In this document: one piece after another, positions 44,458 to 54,794 of the stretch
Numbering within the stretch: position 1 is the stretch's first letter
Layout of the letters: each line of letters opens with the position of its first letter
Assembly: GCA_947359465.1 (NCBI GenBank)
Contig: OX375872.1
Location: 7,200,137-7,264,136, forward strand
Direction: 5' to 3'
From: Metellina segmentata
Lineage: Eukaryota; Arthropoda; Arachnida; Araneae; Tetragnathidae
Length of the DNA stretch: 64,000 nt
Position numbers and translations under genes: made by a program
Notes under the pieces: model-generated
Database searches by the model: none
What the model saw: only the letters and a program-made list of their open reading frames with translations
What the model was told of the DNA's origin: nothing

Positions 44458-45102
44458 TAAAGGTTTAACTTTTCGCTTGCCGAGGTTACCATGGAAACCA
44501 TAGTAATCGTAATTCAGATAGGTTGCCTTAACCTGCCCTAACTTGCTACTAGAAATGCGCCAAAAAAAAAAAAAAAACCGCGAAGATCGTTGCAACCGCT
44601 TTAAACATAGACTGAAGCTGTACCAATTTTTTTTATGTATATTTGCATTTGATTTTGGAAATGTTTGATGTATATTTGGATAATGTAGGGACATGTGTAA
44701 AAAGTTCATAATATTTTTTAAACAAAATATTTTTTTTCGCATTTTTTTCAATTGCTATTGTTAGAGTTCCATTAAGGGTTCCAGACCTTACAATAACAAT
44801 TAAAATATCTGAGAAAAAATACAAAATATTTGTGGAGAATGATTCTTTTACCCCATCTGACCCTAAATATTTAAAAATATTGTCGTGGGTACTGTATATC
44901 GATACCAAATACGGATCCCGACATTTCTTAAGGGATTTGTAAAATCAGGGAAATTTTTGTCACACTATCAGGGAACTTTTTTTCGAAGATTTTGTTGCCA
45001 CCCTGTTTAAAATTGCTAAGATTGTGGGGATTCGAAAAATGCCATAAACATGGTCTTTGGATGTATAAAGAGATAGTAAATGGCAGTTATTGTCACATAC
45101 TC

Positions 45103-45385
45103 TTGAAGCCAAGAACTGCTTGATCAGCCCGCTGTGGCGGGGATCTTGAGAGTTTATACTGACCTTTCTGATGTATTTGTATGAATTTTTAATGCATTAT
45201 AATCACAGACTAAATAACAAACAAATAAAATAACACCTTTTTTATGTATGTTTCGTCCATTATATTGTACATGTCTTCACAATAGTACCTATGGACCTAA
45301 ATATGTTTTCATAATTACTCTAACGAACTATTTACTAATTAACTAAATCTAAAACTAATGCTAAATCATACAATAGATGTCAAAT
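45103..45385 (+). repeat. Unclassified interspersed repeat, copy 1
   Basis: It matches, inverted, 59460-59742: CTTGAAGCCAAGAACTGCTT, GGATCTTGAGAGTT, TTTCGTCCATTATATTG, ACCTATGGACCTAAA and AACTAAATCTAAAACTAATG. It may be the 3' end of an unknown element, and no termini were identified. Confidence 0.6.
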
Positions 45386-45889
45386 TGGAAAAAATGCATT
45401 GTACAAAAACAATTTAAAATTAACACTTGCGTTTTTGTTTAAGCAGTTTTTTATCTACTGTCCTTATTACTCATCATTAGAGTCTGCTTTTTAAAGCATC
45501 TCGATCCTCACTTGCAGAAGTATCGTCATTTTCAGGGAGAATAATATCAGATGATAAAGGCCCTTCATATCATTTTTGATATTTCACGTTTTCCATCCAT
45601 GACAGCTTGGGTTAATGTTTTCCAGAGGTTTCCACATTCAGGATACAGCATTGCTCCGCTTGACATTTTGTTCCAAAACAGCTTTTGACGGTGGAAGAAG
45701 GGTAGGATCAACAGGTCTAAGTTTTGACAACGGTTTACTTGTTAACAGAAGAGACGTTTTCTTTTTTAAAATATTGTATTTCACTTCTGAAACTGAGACG
45801 AAAAGAGGTTTCAAAGGCTGACATCAATAGTGACGGGGTGGGTGGAGAAAAGTCTAAATTTGTTTATGCTTTTTCATTTTTCAAAAGAA
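45386..45889. other. No feature recognised
   Basis: No recognisable similarity. The open frames at 45615-45821 and 45724-46089 overlap Helitron sequence and look like chance. Confidence 0.4.
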
Positions 45890-46072
45890 GAACGGTGAAA
45901 AAAACTATTAAATTCATTTTGAAATGTTCTAGATTAAATTTTAAAATTCGCCGCGGCCCAAAAATTGCAAAAAAATTGGACTACCTGTGTGCCAAATCCC
46001 ATTACTGTAAGTACCATAGATTCTTTAGGACTTTGAGAAACAAACAGACACTTCCTTTTATAAATGTAGAGA
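45890..46072 (-). mobile_element. Helitron family A, 5' fragment
   Basis: On the minus strand the 5' end reads TCTCTACATTTATAAAAGG from 46072. Modules TGTGCCAAATCCCATTACTG and AAATTTTAAAATTCGCC follow. The 3' part is missing. Another full Helitron in the opposite orientation starts 23 bp further on. Confidence 0.7.
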
Positions 46073-46095
46073 TTAATTGTGTTATATGATTACTA

Positions 46096-46646
46096 TCTCT
46101 AATATTATATAATGAAGTGTTTGTTTCTTGCACGCAAAGTCCTGATGAATCTATGGCACTTACAGTAATGGATTTGGCACCCAGGAAGTTAAAATTATTT
46201 GCAATATTAGGGTCGCGGTGAATTTTAAAATTCAATCTAAACATTTTAAAATGAATTTAATGAAATTCAATTATTGTTTCTTTGAAATGGCAACAGAATA
46301 AAGATATGGCAGATTCTAAATTTATTTTTTCGTTTCCTTTTTCATTTTGCGCGGAAAATTATTTTCCAGCAGACGATAAAAAACAAAGTTTTAACTTCAG
46401 TTATGCAGTTCTTTTTTTCTATCTACTAGACCGTTAAAGATAGAGTAAAAATTTCAACGGATTTGAAATCTGCGAGAAATTTGACAATAGATAGATACCT
46501 TATACGTTTGATTTTCTTTTAATAAATATTTTTTCAATTAAATGGGTTTTTTTTTGGTTTGCTCCGCAAACCATTACACGAGCAATGTGACACCCACGAA
46601 AAAAGAACCGTCACGGGCAACGCCGGGCTCGCCACGCAGTGGCTAG
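46096..46646 (+). mobile_element. Helitron family A, full length
   Basis: 5' end A|TCTCTAATATTATATAATG, 3' end GCCACGCAGTGGCTAG|T. This is one of the cleanest copies, 551 bp long. It has the family body order (GGATTTGGCACCCAGGAAG, AAATTTTAAAATTCAATC, CTAGACCGTTAAAGATAGAG, GAAATCTGCG, a GGTTTGCTCCGCAAACC hairpin, and GGGCAACGCCGGGC). Confidence 0.9.
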
Positions 46647-46991
46647 TATATTAATTATTAATAAGTAATTATGTTAATTATTAATTAATTAAATTAATCA
46701 ATATTTATTAATTAACAGCTTATTTTTAAAAAATCACGAATTTTTTTATTTCTACAATATTTACCAGATTTTAACTTACAATACATTTAAATTAGAAATT
46801 AAAACGTCGATTTTATTCGTAACCGTTTCTATTTTTTGAACTTTTTAGATTTCAATTTGATTTGAGAAAAATAATCTCGATTGTGACTATGAGGATTGAT
46901 AATTTTTTTAAATGTACTTGTGAATAACTCCATGCAACTCTAATATTAATGATGACATTGATCAGTGTTGGTAGAAATTTCAATAGTGATA
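46647..46991. other. AT-rich spacer
   Basis: Simple TTAATTA-rich sequence at 46648-46720, then nothing recognised. Confidence 0.4.
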
Positions 46992-48658
46992 GGGTTAGGC
47001 GGGGTAATTGTAAACAAGCTATAACTAACGTGGGATTCCGAGAAACTAAAAAGTTGTGAAATATGTCAACCCTGAGGATGTAATATGGTGATCTCGTATT
47101 TCTTTGAACCATAGCTGATAGCAATCTGTTTAGTTGAAAAATTTGTGATTGAAACGTTTGGGTTTTAAAATTGTTGTGTGCTGCCCTCCTTAATATATCG
47201 AAAGGTATGTTGTTCTAATTCTTTACTACGGTCAGTTATGTTTCTATCGAACAGAAAATCATCAACTTTTCCTTCTGGGAACTTTAATACACCTACAGTT
47301 GAATGTTTACAATTATCACATATTTTTCAAGGGACGGGGTAGTTGAAACATAACTTTGTCAATAGTTTCGTTCAATTTGAATGGAAAACCAATGTGTTGT
47401 CCCGTGTAATTTTATATTTAATCGTATTTAGTACGTTTGAATTCCGTTTTATTGCATTTTTCGTGTTCTTGGGGAGCATTAAGACTGATTTACTAAAATT
47501 TCACACATGGTGAAGGTTTTACAACTGATCAAGTACTGTTGCGCTTGATGAAGGTAGAAGAGAAAAATAACAAAGGAAACCTGGTGAGAAGGATAGTGAA
47601 TGACCCAGAAGGGGGGGGGGGGGGTAAGCAAGAAACCAAGAAAGAAGCAAATTGAAAGTAAATCAGAACTCGAGGACAGCGAGGATGAGGAACTATTGAA
47701 AGAATTGACTAATATTGATGGTGAAGAGTTTGAAGTTCTCCAAACATTCAAGCAAAATATAGAACACTAGCTTATAGGGGTTGGTATATAGTTTGGATCC
47801 ATTCATGGAAGACGTTGAAACGACTAGGTTTCTGCTTGTAGATGTTGAGGGGAAAAGAGAAATAAATAAATTTATCGTATGCATGAAGGGTGGATGTCGT
47901 TTCAGAAGAGGAGTTTGAGATCATCGAACTCAAATGCATCGATTATGCATAGATTAAATTCGCTGTCGTTGAAAAAGACTAATTCTCTCTTACCAAAAAC
48001 CATGTCAAAGGAATTTTACCTACTCCAATCTTTAGCAAAGAAGGCGGTAAAGAAATTTTCCAATTTGAGGGCACTGTTAATGTGTAAGAAATGTAATGTT
48101 TGTTTGTTTTTATACCTTTGTTTTTTTTTTCAAGTTTTAGGTTTTTTTTTTAATTTGTAATTTTCTGTTTTTTACGCTAAGTACATTCTTTGTTCAGTAA
48201 ATGTTTTAATTATTTATTTTTACGTATTCCTGGAAGATCACCTCATGATGAATACAACTTTCAAGTGGCATTATATTTTGCTGGGGTAAGAAGTAAGAGT
48301 ATTTTTTAAATGTAAAGATCAAAACGGGGTTATTTTAAACATAGTATTAGAAGGGTAAAAATACCATTGGAGTTCCTTCTACTGCGATGACTACTGCTCA
48401 TGCTGTCACTTGTTCAATATTCAATGCCACGACTAAAATCGGTGTTTACAGTTACCCCTTCTTTCAGGGGTAATTGTAAACAGCCGAGTACGGTGTTAAG
48501 TTTATTTTCTGGAATCTTCGTAATAATTAAATATCAAAGTAGAATAGTGACAAGTTAATTCAGTAGGGTGAACAATGTTTAATTATTTTATCAAGAGTTT
48601 GAAAATAGAGATTGAAAATGAATATACAAATTTTGTTTACAATTACCCAGCCTTACCC
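46992..48658 (+). mobile_element. pogo/Tigger-like element, copy 2 (uninterrupted)
   Basis: Ends GGGTTAGGCGGGGTAATTG and CAATTACCCAGCCTTACCC are inverted. TA lies at each border (46990-46991 and 48659-48660), and the similarity may continue outward as AGTGATA. 1.67 kb. This copy shows the empty sites for the insertions found in copies 1 and 3. It encodes only the C-terminal part of a transposase, so it is a deletion derivative. Confidence 0.65.
47490..48087 (+). pseudogene. pogo/Tigger-like transposase C-terminal tail
   Basis: Frames read FTHGEGFTTDQVL.RLMKVEE, then an acidic/basic stretch (ESKSELEDSEDEELLKEL, TNIDGEEFEVLQTFKQN). After a stop comes a domain read in several frames with VDVEGKREINKFIVCMKGG, then VKAILPTP-like and FEGTVNV before TAA (48085-48087). 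The order (DDE end, charged linker, small C-terminal domain of the GDYV..F..K..YVG type, end of protein) is that of Tigger/jerky-type proteins. The catalytic region upstream is absent. A run of 14 G at about 47611 breaks the frame and is likely mutable. Confidence 0.5.
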
Positions 48659-48790
48659 TATCACTGTTGTGATGTCAGCAAGAAAAATAACTTATACTTT
48701 CCACTGTAGCATTTCTATTGAATTTTTCAAGTAAAAAAGTCATCTCCCGAAAGTATTATTTACATTCTAACAAAACTGCATTAAATATGT
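48659..48790. other. Spacer before the LINE
   Basis: Ordinary AT-rich sequence. The LINE target site begins at its end. Confidence 0.4.
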
Positions 48791-48862
48791 CATACCTTTA
48801 AACTTACCCAAAAACCTTTAACTATGCCCAAACCTTTAACTATGCCATACCTTTAACTATGC
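48791..48862 (+). repeat. Short repeats of ACCTTTAACTATGCC at the LINE 5' junction
   Basis: The phrase CATACCTTTAAACT (the first copy of the target duplication) is followed by three or four variants of CCTTTAACTATGCC. They are probably filler DNA made while the 5' end of the LINE was joined. The target duplication recurs once at 50851. Confidence 0.65.
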
Positions 48863-48890
48863 CCAAAATTGCAAACCCACAAAACATACT

Positions 48891-50816
48891 TTGGCGGTTT
48901 TTCTAGATCTATCTAAGGCATTTGACAGGGTTTGGAAGTATAAATTACTTAACAAGTGTTACAATGACTTTAACATCAAAGGTAGAGCTCTCCCATGGAT
49001 CTCAAACTTTCTAAATCACAGAAATTTTTGCGTAAACTTTCAAAATAAGCAATCAGGATTTTACAGGTTGTATCAGGGAATCCCTCAGGGTTCCGTACTC
49101 AGTCCTACCCTGTTTTCCATGTTTATTGCAGGAATTGAAAAAATTGTATCACCATGCCAGATTGGCATCTTTGCAGATGACATTGTGTTGTGGTCTAGTG
49201 GTTCAGACATAGGAAAACTGGAATCTAATCTAAACGGATCCTTAGAAGCTGTCCGTGATTTCTCAAACTCTCACAGGTTAAACTTCAATCCCTCAAAATC
49301 AGTTAGTAGCTTCTTCACCACTAATAGACACCTCTACAATTATTCTCCTGCAGTGTACTTTTCTAATCAGTTACTGGACTGTGACAAATATCCAATTTAC
49401 TTGGGTTTTACATTGGATCCTGAGATAAACTGTAGGAAACATATAGAGAAAATAGCAGATAAAGCTAGAAAGCGTCTACAGATTTTGAAGTATATTTCAG
49501 GTAGAGACTGGGGAGCTGATGCTTCCACTCTCAGACTTACTTTTTGTTCCCTCGTGCGTCCCATTCTTGAGTATGGTTACCAGGTATTTCAAACGGCTTC
49601 TGCTTCTAACTTAAAGATCTTGGACAGAGTACAATTGAGTGCAGCAAGAATAATCACTGGGTTAAGGAATAGCTGCCCTAGTGAAGTGGTCCTATACGAA
49701 GCTGACATTTTACCTCTGACTACGAGATATAGGATTGGTTCTTTTAAATATTTTAATAAATTGTCAAGTCTTGGTGATTTTAACAGGACTGCTGAATTCA
49801 CTTTGAAGTGGAGGAGTAATCAGCGTTTAAAGAGAGACACCCCGATGGAATTTGTGAGGAAGGAGGGTTTTATTGATTTTGTGTGTGTGTGTGAGGTTAT
49901 TCCTTCGACCACTTTTAACTGCTTGCCTCCGACGGTGTCCCTTGAGAATGTCAGTTTTAATGATGAACTGAAGACTCATGCCAATAAACAGACGGATCAC
50001 CCAGACCTTTTGAAACAGTTGGCCCTGGAGGTTGTCAATAGCATCCCTTCTGATGCATTGGTCATCTATACGGACGGTAGCAAACTTGAAGACGGTAGAA
50101 CCGGGAGTGGTGTTTTCATCAACAGCGCTGAGGACACGGTCAAATGCAGCATCCGAAACCCTGACCATTGTTCAGTCTTTAGATCGGAGATCATAGCAAT
50201 TGGTGCAGCCCTTAATTATGCACAGTCCACTGATAAAAATTGTATTTGGATTTTGACTGATAGTAGGAGTGCTATACAGTATTTCAAAAATTGGCCACAA
50301 ATTTTTGACATCCCAGACCAGGATATTCTGAAGCTTCTCTGCGAGATTGGCCTGAAAACACCAATAAGCCTCCAATGGATTCCATCGCATATCGGGGTGT
50401 ATGGCAACGAGACAGCCGATGTACTCGCCAAGAATGGCTGTGATCTCCCTATGGACTGTTTGAATCGCCTCACTCCCACTGAGGTCCACTCCCTGGGAAA
50501 ACAACGTTTGCTTTCCTTGTGGCGCCGTACGCCATCCCACCATTGGTATGCTGGCAATCACCCTGGACTCTCAATCACATGCTGTGGCCCTCGGCCTTTT
50601 CAATCGGCCATGGCCAGATTTCGAAGTGGCCATCTTAAAAGTATCAAATTTCAGAACGGGGAGAGAATTTTCCCTCCTTGTTCCTGTTCCCTACCTGCCA
50701 GTCCTGATCACCTTCTTCTCTGTCTTGGCGCTTCGTATAAGCAGCTGTTGGTTGATCAGGACTTTTTGCAGGTATATGGGGATCTGGCACGACGGGGCCT
50801 TCTGGACCTGGTGTAG
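48891..50816 (+). CDS. LINE ORF2 protein, C-terminal part (reverse transcriptase + RNase H)
   Basis: This 641-codon open frame continues upstream without stop to about 48870 (KPTKHT before LAVFLDLSKAFD), so its real start is lost. The first codon used here is TTG, not a true start. The reverse transcriptase is represented from AVFLDLSKAFDRVW through QGIPQGSVLSPTLFSMFIAG to the catalytic IGIFADDIVLWSS (FADD, about residue 93-96), then the thumb (YLGFTLD, ISGRDW, LRLTFCSLVRPILEYG). RNase H follows: VIYTDGSKLEDGRTGSGVF (first Asp), CSVFRSEIIAIGAAL (Glu), WILTDSRSAIQYF (Asp), LQWIPSHIGVYGNETADVLA (His and last Asp). The Cys/His-like tail is FPPCSCSLPASPDHLLLC. The protein copies the LINE RNA at the target site. 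RNase H points to the I group. Confidence 0.9.
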   Translation: MAVFLDLSKAFDRVWKYKLLNKCYNDFNIKGRALPWISNFLNHRNFCVNFQNKQSGFYRLYQGIPQGSVLSPTLFSMFIAGIEKIVSPCQIGIFADDIVLWSSGSDIGKLESNLNGSLEAVRDFSNSHRLNFNPSKSVSSFFTTNRHLYNYSPAVYFSNQLLDCDKYPIYLGFTLDPEINCRKHIEKIADKARKRLQILKYISGRDWGADASTLRLTFCSLVRPILEYGYQVFQTASASNLKILDRVQLSAARIITGLRNSCPSEVVLYEADILPLTTRYRIGSFKYFNKLSSLGDFNRTAEFTLKWRSNQRLKRDTPMEFVRKEGFIDFVCVCEVIPSTTFNCLPPTVSLENVSFNDELKTHANKQTDHPDLLKQLALEVVNSIPSDALVIYTDGSKLEDGRTGSGVFINSAEDTVKCSIRNPDHCSVFRSEIIAIGAALNYAQSTDKNCIWILTDSRSAIQYFKNWPQIFDIPDQDILKLLCEIGLKTPISLQWIPSHIGVYGNETADVLAKNGCDLPMDCLNRLTPTEVHSLGKQRLLSLWRRTPSHHWYAGNHPGLSITCCGPRPFQSAMARFRSGHLKSIKFQNGERIFPPCSCSLPASPDHLLLCLGASYKQLLVDQDFLQVYGDLARRGLLDLV

Positions 50817-50832
50817 GCTTTCCTACACCAGG
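50807..50832 (+). promoter_or_regulatory. Perfect 11-bp stem-loop at the LINE stop codon
   Basis: CCTGGTGTAGG, a loop of CTTT, and CCTACACCAGG. The TAG stop (50814-50816) lies in the 5' strand of the stem. Since the element ends about 18 bases later, this is probably the RNA fold recognised by its reverse transcriptase. That 3' stem-loops serve this role is known for other LINEs and inferred here. Confidence 0.7.
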
Positions 50833-50864
50833 GGGATGTGCAACAACAACATACCTTTAAACTA

Positions 50865-51848
50865 CACAATAATGCTTTCGAAATGTTATTTTTTATACTC
50901 AAACATTTGCTAAAGCAAAAGTGCAGAAGATGTGCTGCGGACTCCTGTTTGTAACAAAATGAATTAAGAATTCCTAAACTGACAAATAGCCAAGGAGTCC
51001 CATACTTTGTTTCTTACACGTTTATAAAGCTGAATGATTGCAGAGCTAAATGGCTTATCTGATTGCACTGTAATGAATCAAGCCGCTTTAAAGAGCCCAT
51101 TAAGGAATTTAGACTTCTAATAATTTGTAGGCTGTTAAGAAACCGTGATTATAAAGTGAAACTAGTAGAACTTAATGAGTAATAAATAAATGAGTATGTC
51201 GAAAAGGAAACGAACCACCAAAGATCTCCCTATTCATTGACGAATAAGTATCGAGAATTCGTTTGCGCGGACCCTTGTAGTACTCAGAGGCATAGGCGTG
51301 ACTAGGGTTGATGTATGAGTAGAGTCAGTCCCGAGAAGTCTGGACTGTACACCAATAAAAAGGGGAAGCATCTGGAGACCTTAAAAAAATTTGGTATTTT
51401 ATGTAAAAATCACATGATATATTAATAAATTTTATCGTAGTACATTGATAAAATTATTAAATATTTTGCGTCTAGCAAATGTTTGTCACTTTCATTTCAA
51501 ATAAAGTCCTTTTAAACAATGTTGTTTTATTGTATACACGAGAAACACATTGTTTGGTTTAACAACAAATTATGTAAAGAACCTTGAATCACACTAAAAC
51601 CCTGCTTATTCAAACCTTCCTTTAATCTTTGGTTAATCCGAACCAACTGTTTTTAAATTTATAAAACAAAATCAATCAGTAACAACATAATATATTAACA
51701 TTGAAATAAAAAGTATCATTGGTAAGAATGCACGTACTTTAAGATTTTTTGATTACCACTAAATTAAAGAGAATAGAAAAATAGTCACTAGAGAACTTCA
51801 TGAACTATTACATTTGGACGAAATTAATCATCGTTTTTGCCGTGGTAT
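50865..51848. other. No clear feature
   Basis: AT-rich with GC-richer 51220-51340. CATAGGCGTGACTAGGG at 51290 has an inverted counterpart at 55768-55785 (see findings). Nothing else recognised. Confidence 0.4.
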
Positions 51849-53440
51849 GGTAAGGCGGGGTAATTTAAACAGCATTCGCAAGTTCACTTTTAATGCCTAT
51901 TTTCTAACTCTTAATAAAATAATTAAACATTGTTCACCCTACTAAACCAACTTGTCACTATTCTGCTTTGATATTTAATTAGTACCAATATTCCAGAAAA
52001 TAAATTTAACACCGTACTCGCCTGTTTACAATTACCCCACGTGTTTACAATTACCCCTGAAAGTAGGGGTAATTGTTGCATTGAACATGAGGTGAACTTC
52101 CAGGATTACATAAGAATAAATAATTCGAACATTTAATGAACAAAAAATATATTTAGTGTAAAAAAAACAAAAAATAAAAAAATACACCTGTAACATAATA
52201 CACAAATACACATTAACAGTGCCCTCAAATTGGAAAATTTCTTTACGTCCTTCTTTGCTACAGGTTGGAGTAGGTAAAATTGCTTTGACATGGTCTTTGG
52301 TAACACATAATTAGTCTTTTTCAACCACAGCGAATTGAGTCGATGCATTTGAGTCCGGTGTTCTCAAACTCCTCTTCTGAAACAACATCCACCCTTCATA
52401 CATACGAAAAATGGGTTATCTTTCTCTTCCCCCCCCCCTCAACATCTACATGTAGAAGCGTAGTCGTTTCAATCTCTTCCATTAATGGCTCCAAAATATT
52501 TAACTCCCCCTACAAGCTTGTATTTGATATTTTGCTTGAATGTTTGGAGAACTTCAAACTCTTCACCGTCAATGTTAGTCAATTCTTTCAATAGTTCCTC
52601 ATCCTCGCTGTCCTCGAGTTTCCTTTCCATTTGCTTCTTTCTTGGTTTCTTGCTTACCTTCAGGCTCTTTCACTATCTTCTCACTAGGCTTCCTGTTGTT
52701 CTTTTTCTCTTCTGCCACTTTCAAGCGTGACAGTACTTGGTCAGTTGAAAGAACTTCGCCATATGTGTGAAGTTTTAGTAAATCAGTCTTCCTGCTCCTC
52801 AAGAACACGAAAAATGCAATAAAACGCAATTCAAACGTACTAAATACTATTAAATACAAAATTACATGGGACAACATATTGGTTTTCCATCCAAATTGTA
52901 CGAAACTATCGGCAAAGTTATGTTTACAACTACCCCGTCCCTTGAAAAATATGGGGTAATTGTAAACATTCAATTGTAGGTGCATTAAGTTTCCAGAAGC
53001 AAAAGTCAATGATTTTCTGTTCGATAGAAACATAACTGTCCGTAGTAAAGAATTGGAACAACATACCTTCAATATACACAGTCCAGTCACATTAATGTGA
53101 CCACCACCTATTTTCGACGTCAACGTGAAATAACCAATCACAAAAGGCAGGTGGCAGCACATTGCAGTGGAGTGTATATAAAGGATGTCCTAGGGCATCG
53201 GAAAGCATTTCAATTGTTGGCGTAATGCAGAAACGTAGCGATTTATCCAACGTCCAAAAGGGCATGATTATTGGCTTTCGGGCCAAGGGTGGAAGCATTT
53301 CGGAAACGGGTAATTGTGTGAACGTTTCGCGTGCCGCCGTGGTAAAAGTATACCGTGCATGGCAAAATGGCACTATCCAAAATCAGCGGCGTGGCACATG
53401 TGGTGCACCACGGGCTATAGATGACAGAGGCGAACGAAGG

Positions 53441-54794
53441 CAGGGTTCCCACGGTCCTTGAAAAGTCCTTGAAAGTCCTTGAATTTTGTTTTCCTAACTA
53501 GGGGCCCTTGAAAGTCCTTGAAAATTACGAAACTTGGTAAAAAGTCCTTGAAAGTACTTGATTTTTTTTTGACAAGTACATAATTGCGTTGGAACTTGTA
53601 TTCAAACTAGTTTCCCTCACGCCAGGTGCGCAATTTGAGCGTCATTCTGAAGTGTTTCGTGTTTTGACACCATGTTTTATATATATGAACAACCATAATG
53701 GGTGATGTATACATGAACCACGTGATATGTATATATGAACACACAAGGTCATGCACCATGTTTCATTGACGCGTCGCCCCATTACTTTTTTGCATAAACT
53801 ATACAAACATGAAAGAGTTCCGCCTCTTTGAACATTTCTTAAAATTGTCTCGGGGATTGATGAAGAAATACAAAGAAAATATTAAGGTTTTTGAAGGGGG
53901 TCACTGTTTTGTTTTTCATTCTTATATTATTAAAGAAATTATACAATTGACGTCGTACGTTCAAGAATGAAAACTTAAGAGTTTAGGATACTGAATTATC
54001 TGTTTTCGACAACGTTCGTTTAAAACAAAGAAGTTTCTTCAAGCACGCTCACAATTCGGGCTTTGCATAAAATTCGGACTACCTGAGGTATCAATCTGGT
54101 ATAAAATTTTCAAATCCGTTAAAATGTTTGCTCTATTTTTAACGATCGCGAAGATAGAAAACCTCTAATAGGCATTTTTTTTTGTGTGTTCGTAATGAAT
54201 ATCTTCGTCAAATGTGGCCGAATTCGTATTGCGAAAATATAAAAGTTACAATTAAAAAATTATTTATTTACAGAAAAGCACATTTAAGGTATCCTTGTAA
54301 AATTTTCTACAGATTTCAAATCCGTTAAAATTTTTACTATCTTTAACGATCGTGAAGATAGAAACTTGGACCAGAGAACAAAAAAAGCCGTAACACAGCA
54401 ATCAAAACATTTTATTTGTTTTGTTTCTCAAACAAAATAAACCACGACAGCCGTCTGCTGTAGTGGCCGTGGACGAGAGCAAAACGGAAACGGAGATTGT
54501 GTCGATCGAACCATGTGTCAAGCTCTCATACTCTTCTTCGTGCCACCAAAGAATTTATCGTACGATATTTTACCGCACGACCGAAATTGATATGTGTGCA
54601 AATAGCCTGATAGTTAGCATTGAAACGAGAAGCCCACTTTGCGAAAAAATTCACAGGTTCTGTGATAAAAGAAAATCCAAATTATAACTAAAATTGATGA
54701 CTAAAAATTTTAGGTCCTTGAAAAAAATATTTTTGGTTTTGAAAAGTCCTTAAAAGTCCTTGAATTTTTTTTGGACAAAGGTGTGGGAACCATG
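53441..54794. mobile_element. hAT-like element with CAGGGTTCCCAC ends
   Basis: Ends CAGGGTTCCCACGGTCC / GTGTGGGAACCATG are inverted (last bases mutated). The flanks are GAAGG on both sides (53436-53440 and 54795-54799). Deleting the element and one GAAGG restores the reading ERRLRRCVRAN of the Tc1-like gene. The subterminal GTCCTTGAAAAGTCCTTGAA repeats are inverted at the two ends. No transposase domain recognised inside. Confidence 0.85.
54060..54440 (-). mobile_element. Helitron A internal sequence inside the hAT-like element
   Basis: TTTCAAATCCGTTAAAATTT, ACTATCTTTAACGATCG and the AAATTCGGACTACCTG phrase are Helitron A modules, present in two partial copies (54085-54150 and 54310-54365). 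No Helitron termini were found, so this is either a decayed insertion or captured sequence. Confidence 0.6.

Larger units (their letters stand above)
42404..45005. mobile_element. hAT-like element with CAGGGTGGYAAC ends, host of two insertions
   Basis: Ends CAGGGTGGTAACAGAA / TTTTGTTGCCACCCTG are inverted. The 5-bp flanks TTTAA match on both sides (42399-42403 and 45006-45010). The subterminal sequence repeats AATCAGGGAA several times (four on the left, two on the right, inverted order). It contains a Helitron A (42970-43835) and a Harbinger-like MITE (44049-44457). The remaining sequence (about 1.3 kb) has no recognisable transposase. A repeated block near 43865-44045 is described separately. 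Confidence 0.75.
48860..50850 (+). mobile_element. I/Jockey-type LINE, 5'-truncated, well preserved
   Basis: The element starts inside its reverse transcriptase frame, ends in a short CAACAACAA tail and is flanked by CATACCTTTAAACT on both sides (48791-48804 and 50851-50864). This is typical of target-primed reverse transcription with 5' truncation. The 3' untranslated part is only about 35 bp. It is the youngest-looking coding element in the window. Confidence 0.85.

Noticed and set aside
50172..50561. Minus-strand open frames inside the LINE
   Set aside because: They are antisense to the RNase H domain, a common by-product of a real coding frame.
52599..53162. 187-codon minus-strand open frame
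   Set aside because: It crosses the terminal repeat of the Tc1-like element into the pogo-like element. Only its C-terminal half is part of a real protein, already given under copy 3.
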